Assembly: GCA_030041195.1 (NCBI GenBank)
Contig: JASHOI010000687.1
Span: 1 to 30,037 of the forward strand
Length of the DNA: 30,037 nt
Direction of reading: 5' to 3'
Origin: Streptosporangiaceae bacterium
GTDB taxonomy: Bacteria; Actinomycetota; Actinomycetes; Streptosporangiales; Streptosporangiaceae
Numbering within the stretch: position 1 is the stretch's first letter; each line of letters begins with the position of its first letter. Both the position numbers and the translations under genes were made by a program. Below are positions 1 to 7,116 of the stretch, in pieces. The notes under the pieces were generated by a model. The model searched no databases. It was not told the origin of the DNA and saw only the letters and a program-made list of their open reading frames with translations.

Positions 1-315
1 GGCGGCCCCGGCCGAGCCCTCGACGGCGACCGTCCGCAGGCCCGGCCCGGCCTCCCCGCGGGCGGCGGCCACCACCCAGTTCGCGACGGCGCACTCGATC
101 AGCGGGGTGCTGATCGCGTGCCTGCCCAGCGCCTGGACCAGCACGGAAAGGTCGGTCAGGGAGCCGCCGGAACCTCCGCGGTCTTCGCCGATGCCCACCA
201 GCGGCAGGCCGAGCTCGACCAGCGTGGGCCAGCACGCGGGAAGCTCTCCGGCCGGCGGCTCGGTGTGCGCAGCCGCGATGTCGGCGATGAGGTCGCGCAG
301 CTCGGCGGCGCTCAC
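1..315 (-). CDS. Acyl-CoA dehydrogenase, N-terminal part (gene runs off the left edge)
   Basis: The frame is open from a GTG at 315 to the first base of the window, giving 105 residues and no stop, so only the N-terminus is present. The translation begins with a helical segment and has the stretch GIGEDRGGSGGSLTDLSVL near residues 41-59, the usual position of the (P)EExGGxG motif in the N-terminal helical domain of acyl-CoA dehydrogenases. Its GTG overlaps the TGA of the upstream dehydrogenase (GTGA, 312-315), so the two are very probably translationally coupled. Actinobacteria often encode such paired dehydrogenases as alpha2beta2 enzymes (ChsE1-ChsE2 type), in which one chain lacks the catalytic base. 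That this is such a partner chain is inference, because the diagnostic C-terminal half is outside the window. Confidence 0.85.
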   Translation of the reverse strand, partial: MSAAELRDLIADIAAAHTEPPAGELPACWPTLVELGLPLVGIGEDRGGSGGSLTDLSVLVQALGRHAISTPLIECAVANWVVAAARGEAGPGLRTVAVEGSAGAA

Positions 316-1412
316 CCGGCCGTCTCCTGCCTGGCCATCAGCGCGAGCATCACCTCGGCGGCGCCGCCGCGCAGCGAGAAGCCGGGGGAGGCGAGCAGCG
401 CCTCGCCGAAGCCGGGACTGCCGCGCCCGGCGCCGAACGCTCTCCTGGCCACCTCGACCACGTCGGTCTCGAACGCGTTGCCCAGGTACTTCAGCGTGGC
501 CGCCTCGGTCACCGGCGCCTCGCCATCGTCCATCCGCGTGGCCACCTGCCACGCGATGCGGCGCAGCGTGGCCAGCCGCGCGGTGAGCTCGCCAAGCTCG
601 GCCCGCAGGTCCACGTCGCCGCGTCCCGCCGCCGCGAGGAGCTCGTTGAGCAGCGCATAGCTGGACAGGAACCGTTCCGGCCCGCCGCGCTCGAAGGACA
701 GCTGCTCGACCACCTGCCGCCAGCCGTTGCCGACCTCCCCGAGCACCCGGTGCCCCGGCACCAGTACGTCGTCGAACGTGACCTCGTTGAAATGATGCTC
801 ACCGGTCAGATCGACGATCGGCCCGAACGTGATCCCTGGCGAGTCCATGTCCACGATGAACTCGGTCAGGCCCTGATGCTTGTCGGCGGCCCGCTCGGTC
901 CTGGCGAGCAGGTACGCATGCGTGGCGCGGTGCGCGCCGCTGGTCCAGATCTTGCGCCCGCGCACCCGCCAGGCGCCGGCCTCGGCAACGGCGGACGTGC
1001 GCACCGACGCGAGGTCGGAGCCCGCCTCCGGCTCGCTCATGCCCAGGCAGAACACGAAGTCGGCGGAGATGATCCCGGGCAGGATCTCCTCGCGCAGCCG
1101 CTGGCTGCCGTGCCGCAGGATCGACGGCCCGATCTGCCGGTCGCCGATCCAGTGCGCGGCGACCGGTGCGCCCGCGCGCAGCAGCTCTTCGGTGACCGCC
1201 AGCCGCGCGACGTTGGGCAGGCCACGGCCGCCGCAGGAGACCGGCCAGGTGAGCCCGATCAGCCCGAGCGCGGCGAGCTCCCGGCTGAACTCCAGGTCGA
1301 AGCCGCGCAGCCAGCTGTCGTTGCGCGGGACGTACCGGCCCTCGGCGCGCCAGCGGCCGGTCAGCTCGCGAACCTGCTGACGCAGCTCAGCGGGTGACGG
1401 ACCGGGCTTCAT
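312..1412 (-). CDS. Acyl-CoA dehydrogenase family protein
   Basis: This 366-residue flavoprotein of the acyl-CoA dehydrogenase superfamily would remove hydrogens from C2-C3 of an acyl-CoA thioester, using FAD. Visible signatures are the N-terminal helical region with LTWPVSCGGRGLPNVARL, the central beta-domain motif CLGMSEPEAGSDLASVRT that contacts FAD, KIWTSGAHRATHAYLLART, and the C-terminal RGGAAEVMLALMARQ, which replaces the usual GGTSEI...ER ending. The length is normal for the family. The ATG at 1412 has no Shine-Dalgarno sequence; a TATAAC element ends 7 nt before it, so the mRNA may be leaderless. It overlaps the next dehydrogenase by 4 bp and diverges from the hydratase gene at 1444. 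The substrate cannot be read from the sequence; paired enzymes of this kind are known from steroid side-chain catabolism. Confidence 0.9.
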   Translation of the reverse strand: MKPGPSPAELRQQVRELTGRWRAEGRYVPRNDSWLRGFDLEFSRELAALGLIGLTWPVSCGGRGLPNVARLAVTEELLRAGAPVAAHWIGDRQIGPSILRHGSQRLREEILPGIISADFVFCLGMSEPEAGSDLASVRTSAVAEAGAWRVRGRKIWTSGAHRATHAYLLARTERAADKHQGLTEFIVDMDSPGITFGPIVDLTGEHHFNEVTFDDVLVPGHRVLGEVGNGWRQVVEQLSFERGGPERFLSSYALLNELLAAAGRGDVDLRAELGELTARLATLRRIAWQVATRMDDGEAPVTEAATLKYLGNAFETDVVEVARRAFGAGRGSPGFGEALLASPGFSLRGGAAEVMLALMARQETAG

Positions 1413-1419
1413 ACGAAGA

Positions 1420-1425
1420 GTTATA
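1420..1425 (-). promoter_or_regulatory. Candidate -10 element for a leaderless start at 1412
   Basis: On the minus strand the hexamer TATAAC stands 7 nt before the ATG at 1412, where transcription would begin at or next to the A of the start codon. No Shine-Dalgarno sequence precedes this ATG. No convincing -35 box is visible, so the call is based on position and the near-consensus hexamer. Confidence 0.4.
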
Positions 1426-1430
1426 GCAAT

Positions 1431-1436
1431 TAGCGT
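1431..1436 (+). promoter_or_regulatory. Candidate -10 element for a leaderless start at 1444
   Basis: The hexamer TAGCGT (TAnnnT) lies 7 nt before the ATG at 1444, and no Shine-Dalgarno sequence is present. A weak -35 candidate TTCATA (1408-1413) sits 17 bp upstream and overlaps the start of the divergent dehydrogenase gene. The back-to-back promoters occupy only 31 bp, so the two transcripts are probably controlled together. Confidence 0.35.
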
Positions 1437-1443
1437 TCACGGC

Positions 1444-2217
1444 ATGAGCGACGTCCTGCTGCAGGAAGACACCGACGGCGTCCGGGTGCTGACGCTGAAC
1501 CGGCCCGAGGCGCGGAACGCGCTGAGCACCGGGCTGGCCGAGGCGCTGTCCGGCGCGCTGACCGCCGCGGAGGCGGAGGAGGGCGTCCGGGTCCTGGTGC
1601 TGACCGGGGCGGATCCCGCGTTCTGCGCTGGCATCGACCTCAAGGAGGCGGCCCGCGACGGGGACGAGTACTTCCGGAGGGCGGGCACGGCCGACTGCAT
1701 CGCCCGCGTCGGCCGGCTGGCCAAGCCGGTGATCGGCGCGGTCAACGGCGCGACGTTCACCGGCGGCCTCGAGCTGGCCCTAGGCTGCGACTTCCTCATC
1801 GCGTCCGACCGGGCCATGTTCGCCGACACACACGCCAGGGTCGGGATTCTGCCGCGGGGCGGCATGACCGCGCGGCTCCCGCTCGTCGTCGGGGGCGCCC
1901 GGGCGCGGCGGATGTCGATGACCGGTCAGGTGATCGACGCGGCCACCGCCGAGCACATCGGGCTGGTGACCGAGGTGGTGCCGCACGGCCAGCTCATGCC
2001 GCGGGTCATGGAGTGCGCACTGGCGATCGCCGAGGTGCCGCCGGACACCGTGCGCGGGCTGAAGGAGATGTACGTCGCCCAGGCCGCGCTCGGGCCGGTG
2101 CTGGCGACCGAGCGGGAGATCGCGGCGCGGCACCTGGCAGAAAGGGCCGGCCTGGAGCAACGCAGGCTCGAGGTCATGGCGCGGAACAGGGCGCAGATCA
2201 GCGGAGGTGGCGCATGA
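1444..2217 (+). CDS. Enoyl-CoA hydratase/isomerase family protein
   Basis: This is a 257-residue crotonase-fold protein of standard length. LTLNRPEARNALS (residues 16-28) and DPAFCAGIDLKEAA form the CoA-binding and first oxyanion-hole regions, and NGATFTGGLELALGCDFLIAS (about 101-121) contains the second oxyanion glycine and Glu110, aligned with Glu144 of rat crotonase. The position of the second catalytic acid, Glu164, is His130 here (FADTHARVGILP), a variant common among actinobacterial EchA-like proteins, so classic hydration may not be its reaction. It may act as an isomerase or a hydratase with altered mechanism. The gene overlaps the next by ATGA (2214-2217), so the two are coupled, and its neighbours suggest a beta-oxidation branch. 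Confidence 0.88.
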   Translation: MSDVLLQEDTDGVRVLTLNRPEARNALSTGLAEALSGALTAAEAEEGVRVLVLTGADPAFCAGIDLKEAARDGDEYFRRAGTADCIARVGRLAKPVIGAVNGATFTGGLELALGCDFLIASDRAMFADTHARVGILPRGGMTARLPLVVGGARARRMSMTGQVIDAATAEHIGLVTEVVPHGQLMPRVMECALAIAEVPPDTVRGLKEMYVAQAALGPVLATEREIAARHLAERAGLEQRRLEVMARNRAQISGGGA

Positions 2218-3215
2218 GGGTCGATACCGGGCTCGGCGCGTCCATCGACGCCCGCGAGGCCGCGGCCGGGGCGGAGCGGGCCGGCTACGCGGGCGTGTGG
2301 ACCAGCGAGATCAAGCACGACCCGTTCGTCGCGCTCGGCCTGGCGGCGGTCGCCACCGGCACCATCGAGCTCGGCACGTCGATCGCGGTGGCGTTCGCGC
2401 GCAACCCGATGTCCCTTGCGGTCCAGGCAAACGACGTTCAGCTGCTGTCCGGAGGGCGACTGCTGCTCGGCCTCGGCTCGCAAATCAGGCCGCACATAAC
2501 GCGGCGCTTCTCCATGCCCTGGTCGCAACCGGCCAAGCGGATGCGGGAGTTCATCCTGGCGCTGCAGGCGATCTGGGGCTGCTGGAACGACGGCACCAAG
2601 CTGGAGTTCCGCGGCGAGTTCTACCGGCACACGCTGATGACGCCGTTCTTCAACCCCGGGCCGAACCCGCACGGCGCGCCCAGGGTGATGCTGGCCGGGG
2701 TGGGCGAGGCGATGACCGCGGTGGCCGGTGAGGTGGCCGACGGGTTCCTCTGCCACGGGTTCACCACCGAGCGGTACCTGCGCGAGGTCACCATGCCCGC
2801 GCTGGCCCGGCACGGGCGCGAGGCCGGGCTCGAGGTGGTCGGGTCGCCGCTGGTGGTCACCGGCCGCACCGAGGGGGAAGCCGAGGCGGCCAGCCGGGCC
2901 GTGCGCGAGCAGATCGCCTTCTACGGGTCCACGCCCGCCTACCGGCCCGTGCTCGAGCTGCACGGCTGGGCCGGCCTCGGCGACCGGCTGCACGAGCTGT
3001 CGCTGCAGGGCCGGTGGCAGGAGATGGGCACGATCATCGACGACGACGTCCTGAACACGTTTGCCGTGGTCGCCGAGCCGGGCGCGGTCGCCGCCGAGCT
3101 GCTGCGCCGCTACGGCGACCTGATGACCCGGATGACGCTGTACACGCCGTACGCCGTCGATCCCGCGGTCACCGCGCAGATCGTCGACGACCTGCGCGGT
3201 GACGCCGCCGCCTAG
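2214..3215 (+). CDS. LLM-class F420-dependent oxidoreductase
   Basis: This 333-residue luciferase-like (bacterial luciferase alpha/F420 oxidoreductase) TIM-barrel protein probably uses coenzyme F420. Visible features are GLGASIDAREAAAGAERAGY and VWTSEIKHDPF at the N-terminus, LGTSIAVAFARNPMSLAVQA (a conserved barrel strand and loop), LSGGRLLLGLGSQ, and GAPRVMLAGVGEAMTAVAGE with DGFLCHGF later. The pattern resembles the MSMEG_2256-type family of F420 oxidoreductases, recognised from memory rather than by a search. The ATG at 2214 is preferred over longer frames because GGAGGTGGCGC gives a good ribosome binding site and the start overlaps the hydratase stop. It ends 3 bp from the convergent galactanase stop. 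Its substrate is unknown; the operon suggests a CoA-linked or alcohol intermediate. Confidence 0.88.
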   Translation: MRVDTGLGASIDAREAAAGAERAGYAGVWTSEIKHDPFVALGLAAVATGTIELGTSIAVAFARNPMSLAVQANDVQLLSGGRLLLGLGSQIRPHITRRFSMPWSQPAKRMREFILALQAIWGCWNDGTKLEFRGEFYRHTLMTPFFNPGPNPHGAPRVMLAGVGEAMTAVAGEVADGFLCHGFTTERYLREVTMPALARHGREAGLEVVGSPLVVTGRTEGEAEAASRAVREQIAFYGSTPAYRPVLELHGWAGLGDRLHELSLQGRWQEMGTIIDDDVLNTFAVVAEPGAVAAELLRRYGDLMTRMTLYTPYAVDPAVTAQIVDDLRGDAAA

Positions 3216-3218
3216 TCC

Positions 3219-5009
3219 TTAGGAGCCGATGACGCAGGGGGTTGTGTACGGGTTCGCCTGCGCGCAGATCTGGACGGGATCGCGGTACATGCCGATCGAC
3301 GGCAACGCCTGCCCCTGGAAGTTGAACAGGGTCTCGTTGTCATCGGGTGTGCCAGGCGGGCTGGAATCGGGTGCCCACGAGACACCCGGGATCCACTCCG
3401 GCTCCCAGTAGAACATGCCAGCCCCGAGCCCATGCGGGACGGCGGCCAGGATGGACAGCTCGTCATTCAGCATCGAGAGCTGCCCGCCCGGGCTCGCGGG
3501 ATAACCGTCGATCAGCTGGCTCGCCTGCCAGGTGTCGTTGCCGAGCGCGTCCCCGTTGGCCAGCGTCCAGGAGTACTCGGTCTCCGCAATCACGATCGGC
3601 TTGCCGAACTGTGTCGCCAGCTCGTCGACGTTGGACCGCATGGCGGACAGCGAGCCCTGGTAGATGGGGTAGTAGGAGAGCGCGATGACATCGAACGGAA
3701 CGCCCTGCGCCTCCAGGTTGGAGTAGAAGGCCTGCGCCTTGGCGTTGTTCCCGCCGAGGTCGGTGTGGATGGCGATCAGCAGCTTGTGACCTGGCGGGTT
3801 GCCGGCCTGCGCGCCGGCGATGCCGGCCTTGAGCAGCTGGGCGAGGTTGCCCCAGCCGGTGGCGGTGGTGTTGCTGGTCCAGGTGAGGCCGCCCACCCCC
3901 GGCCCGGTGCAGCCGAACGTGGCCCAGTCGGTCTCCTCCGATTTGCTCCACAGTATTCCGTTGGTGATCTCGTTGCCGATGGAGACCATGTCCACCGGGG
4001 TGCCCTGGGCGGCGAAGGCGGCGATGACCTGCTGGGTGTACGACCGCATCTTCGCGGTCAGCCCGGCCAGCGTGGTCGGCCATCCTGCCGGGATGCACTG
4101 CTTGCCGGGGTCAGCCCAGAAGTCGGAGTAGTGAATGTCGAGGTACAGTTTCAGGCCCGCAGCCTTGATGGTCTTGGCGAAGGCGAGGTCACTGGCGAGG
4201 TCGTTGTAGCCGGCCGGCGGGTTCACCCACAGGCGCAGGCGGGCCCATCCCGCGCCGTTCTGCTCGGTGATGTTCGCCGGGTTGCCGGCAACGCCGTTGT
4301 CGGTGAAGACGGCGTCGGCGGCGAGTTCCTGCGGGGTGAAGGACAGGTCTGATCCGAGCATCATGCTGGCCGCCGCCGGGTCGGCGCCGAAGAGCCGGAA
4401 CTCCCCGATGCAGACCGGGGTTGCGCCGCTGTCCCACACCTCGATCTGGGCGTACCGCGCGGGAGTGCTCGGCAGGCTGCCGCTGCCGGAGGTCGGCCCC
4501 AGCGTCACGTACATCGGGTTGCCCGGGTCCAGGGCGATGTTGCGGGCGTTGGCCACGGTGTGCCAGTCGCCCGGCTGGCTGGCCAGCGAGATCGTGGCGT
4601 TGGCCGAGGAACTGGCGTTGTCGAGGGTGATGCCGATGCCGTCGAGGTTGCGCACCTGGCCGAGGTCCACGGTCAGCGTGTCGGGCCATGAGTCCGTGCA
4701 CCACGAGGTCGCGGCGTCCCCGTCGATCGCGTTGGCGGGCGGGTTATCGGGCTGCGAGGTGGTGGCGGTCGCGGTGCCCGACAGCGCCCAGTTGACCGTC
4801 GGAACCTGGCTGGCGCCCTGTGCCCTGGCCACGGTGGCCGATCCCACCTGCGCCGCGGACGCGGCGACCAGCAGAGCGCAGGCCGAGAGCCATACCGGGA
4901 CCGCGGCCCAGCGCCGAGCCCGCCGGGGGCGGTCCGGCAGGCCGTCAGCGTCGGAGACGGTGGCAGCGGCGCGCGTTGGTGCCTGCTTTCGGCCGATTAA
5001 GGGTCTCAC
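3219..5009 (-). CDS. ganB: Secreted arabinogalactan endo-beta-1,4-galactanase (GH53) with N-terminal discoidin-like domain
   Basis: This 596-residue secreted enzyme cleaves beta-1,4-galactan into oligosaccharides. The GTG start at 5009 has AAAGGA about 10 nt upstream. A long basic N-region (RRARRW) precedes a hydrophobic stretch (about 36-53) and a likely cleavage near ARA (61-63). Residues 70-210 resemble an F5/8 type C (discoidin/CBM32-like) carbohydrate-binding domain (AIDGDAATSWCTDSWPDTLTVDLG; IGEFRLFG). The GH53 barrel follows: GWARLRLWVNPP, DIHYSDFWADPGKQ, the acid/base Glu347 in SIGNEI, and the nucleophile Glu476 in IAETEYSW. Codon 4 is TTA, which is very rare in such genomes. It is the last gene of the operon, 45 nt after GH42, as in Bacillus ganSPQAB and the bifidobacterial galA locus. 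GH53 assignment is strong; the binding role of the first domain is inferred. Confidence 0.93.
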   Translation of the reverse strand: MRPLIGRKQAPTRAAATVSDADGLPDRPRRARRWAAVPVWLSACALLVAASAAQVGSATVARAQGASQVPTVNWALSGTATATTSQPDNPPANAIDGDAATSWCTDSWPDTLTVDLGQVRNLDGIGITLDNASSSANATISLASQPGDWHTVANARNIALDPGNPMYVTLGPTSGSGSLPSTPARYAQIEVWDSGATPVCIGEFRLFGADPAAASMMLGSDLSFTPQELAADAVFTDNGVAGNPANITEQNGAGWARLRLWVNPPAGYNDLASDLAFAKTIKAAGLKLYLDIHYSDFWADPGKQCIPAGWPTTLAGLTAKMRSYTQQVIAAFAAQGTPVDMVSIGNEITNGILWSKSEETDWATFGCTGPGVGGLTWTSNTTATGWGNLAQLLKAGIAGAQAGNPPGHKLLIAIHTDLGGNNAKAQAFYSNLEAQGVPFDVIALSYYPIYQGSLSAMRSNVDELATQFGKPIVIAETEYSWTLANGDALGNDTWQASQLIDGYPASPGGQLSMLNDELSILAAVPHGLGAGMFYWEPEWIPGVSWAPDSSPPGTPDDNETLFNFQGQALPSIGMYRDPVQICAQANPYTTPCVIGS

Positions 5010-5054
5010 TTCTGGCCGTCCTTTCGCGGAGGTGGGGGGTGGGTTTTCGCGGCC

Positions 5055-7082
5055 TCAGCCGTGCCGCACGATGGCCACACCTCGGCGGCCGAGGGGCAGC
5101 GTGCCGTCGGCCGGCCGTTCCCCGAGAACGTCGTAACCGGGAGCGGCAAGCAGGACCTTGCGGTCGTTGTCGGTGTGGTTGATCACGAACTCGTAGTCGC
5201 GGCCGGCGGAGCGGCGGACCACCCGCTCCACGCCGTCGGACAGCCCCGCGGAGAAGTCGCCCTGCCCGGGCCGCAGCGCCGGGACGAGGTCGTAGACACG
5301 CTGCAGGCCGTCATGGTCAAGGCGGGTGCCGATGTAATAGACCGTGCCGTTCCCGTACCGGCTTTGCACGACCGTCGGCGTGCCCGCCCATGGCCCGCTG
5401 GTGATCCGGGCCAGGACCGTCCCCTGTTGCTTCCGGGGCTCGGCGGCGAGGTCCAGCCAGAAGGTCGCGGCGGTCTTGGTGCCGTCCTCCCACGTCACCT
5501 CGACGGTGTCGGCAGGCGCGAGCGGGGCCACGTCCAGGATGTCGCAGCCGATCAGCGGCCGCAGCGGGCCACCGTAGGGGCCGAGGTGGACCCGGTCGTG
5601 CTCATCCACGATCCCGGACCAGAAGGACACGACCGCCGTCCCGCCCTGTTCCACGTAGGCCCGGATGTTCGCCGCCTCGTCCTCGGTAACCAGGTAGAGG
5701 CTGGGCACGAGGAGCGCCTGGTACCGCTCGAGCGGCTCCGCCGGGCTGGCGAAGTCGAGCGTCACCGAGCGGCGGTACAGGGGCAGGTACATCCAGGTGA
5801 GCTGATCTTGCATCTTGAGGTCGTGCGCCGGACTGGTGGAACTCTCCACCGCCCACCAGTTGGCATACGAAAAGACCAGCGCGACGTTTGCCAGCACCTC
5901 CGCGGTGGTCCACGGCTCCGGCCGGGCCAGCTCGCCTCCCAGCTGGGTGACCTCGGTCCAGACCGGCGACGCCTGCCCGGAGTGGGGAAGCAGCGCCGAG
6001 TGGAACTTCTCGGCACCCGCGCGCGAGGCCCGCCACTGGAAGAACAGCACCCCGCTGGCGCCCCTGGCCAGGGCCTGGTAGCTCAGGGCCCGCATCTGGC
6101 CGGGCGACTTGGGCACGTTGCGTTCCCGCCAGTTGACCCGGAAACTGGTCTGCTCCATGACCATCCACGGCGCGCTCTTGTTGAGCGACCTGATCAGGTC
6201 GTAGTGCATGGCGGACAGCGCGGTGCTGTGCGGGTCGGCGGGATCGGGATAGTTGTCGGTGGAGACGACGTCGAGTTCGCGTGCCCAGGCGAAGTAGTCC
6301 AGCGCCTTCTGGAAGCCCATGAAGTTCGTCGTCAGCGGGATGTCCGGCCTGGCCGCCTTGAGCACCCGCTTTTCCTCGAGGAACTCCTCGAAGAATGCCT
6401 CGCTGCTGAAGCGCTTGTAATCGAGCAGCTGGCTGGGATTGGCGAAGGTCGGCGTCATCCGCGGCGGCATCACCTCCGCGAAGTCGCTGTACCGCTGGCT
6501 CCAGAACGCCGAGCCCCAGGCGTCGTTGAGCGCCTCGACCGAGCCGTAGCGACGCTCCAGCCAGGAGCGGAACGAGCGGGCGTGGTGGTCGCAGTAGCAA
6601 TAAGGGACGTGGCAGGCGTACTCGTTGTGCGCGTGCCACATGCGCAGCGCCTCGTGGTCGCCCAGTTCGGCCGCCACGCGCTCGACGATGCGCTGGGCGA
6701 AGCTCCGGTAGGCCGGGTTGCAGATGCAGAAATGCTGGCGGCTGCCGTGGGTGTAGCGCGCGCCCCGTTCGTCCACCGGCAGCACGTCCGGGTAGCGCGT
6801 GGTCAGCCAGGGCGGTGGCGCGGCCGTCGGGGTGGCCAGGTCCACGCCGATGCCCGCCCCGGCCAAGAGGTCAAGCACCTGCCGGAGCCAGCCGAAGTCG
6901 AACCTCCCCTCGGTCGGCTCCAGATGCGCCCAGGCGAAGATGCCGACCGTGACCAGGTTGACGCCCGCCTCGCGCATCAGCCGCACGTCTTCGTTCCAGA
7001 CCTCCCGGGGCCATTGCTCGGGGCTGTAGTCGCCCCCGTAGAACAGGCGCCCGCCCGGGCGGCCGACAGCACTGAACTGCAT
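5055..7082 (-). CDS. ganA: GH42 beta-galactosidase
   Basis: This cytoplasmic glycoside hydrolase of family 42 (675 residues from this start) hydrolyses terminal beta-galactosides, here probably galacto-oligosaccharides from galactan. FYGGDYSPEQWP (14-25) is the family's N-terminal signature. Glu154 in HNEY is the acid/base and Glu310 in MVMEQTSF the nucleophile. Cys119/121, 157, 162 and 164 match the cysteine cluster that binds zinc in several GH42 enzymes. The trimerisation and C-terminal beta domains follow, so the length is normal. I prefer the ATG at 7082, with GAGGT 4-5 nt upstream, over an in-frame ATG at 7100 that has no ribosome binding site. No signal peptide is seen, so its substrate must be imported by the ABC system encoded just upstream. 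Confidence 0.93.
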   Translation of the reverse strand: MQFSAVGRPGGRLFYGGDYSPEQWPREVWNEDVRLMREAGVNLVTVGIFAWAHLEPTEGRFDFGWLRQVLDLLAGAGIGVDLATPTAAPPPWLTTRYPDVLPVDERGARYTHGSRQHFCICNPAYRSFAQRIVERVAAELGDHEALRMWHAHNEYACHVPYCYCDHHARSFRSWLERRYGSVEALNDAWGSAFWSQRYSDFAEVMPPRMTPTFANPSQLLDYKRFSSEAFFEEFLEEKRVLKAARPDIPLTTNFMGFQKALDYFAWARELDVVSTDNYPDPADPHSTALSAMHYDLIRSLNKSAPWMVMEQTSFRVNWRERNVPKSPGQMRALSYQALARGASGVLFFQWRASRAGAEKFHSALLPHSGQASPVWTEVTQLGGELARPEPWTTAEVLANVALVFSYANWWAVESSTSPAHDLKMQDQLTWMYLPLYRRSVTLDFASPAEPLERYQALLVPSLYLVTEDEAANIRAYVEQGGTAVVSFWSGIVDEHDRVHLGPYGGPLRPLIGCDILDVAPLAPADTVEVTWEDGTKTAATFWLDLAAEPRKQQGTVLARITSGPWAGTPTVVQSRYGNGTVYYIGTRLDHDGLQRVYDLVPALRPGQGDFSAGLSDGVERVVRRSAGRDYEFVINHTDNDRKVLLAAPGYDVLGERPADGTLPLGRRGVAIVRHG

Positions 7083-7116
7083 TGCTACCTCGTGTTCCAT
7101 AGCGGTTGACGGGTGC

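Noticed and set aside
2013..2213. N-terminal extension of the F420-dependent oxidoreductase into the hydratase gene
   Set aside because: The extension is Arg/Gly-rich and unlike the family, and the ATG at 2214 has a strong ribosome binding site and an ATGA overlap.
5061..7109. A 682-residue plus-strand open frame opposite the GH42 gene
   Set aside because: It has no motif or plausible start and mirrors the GH42 frame; GC-rich codon bias removes stops from the opposite strand.
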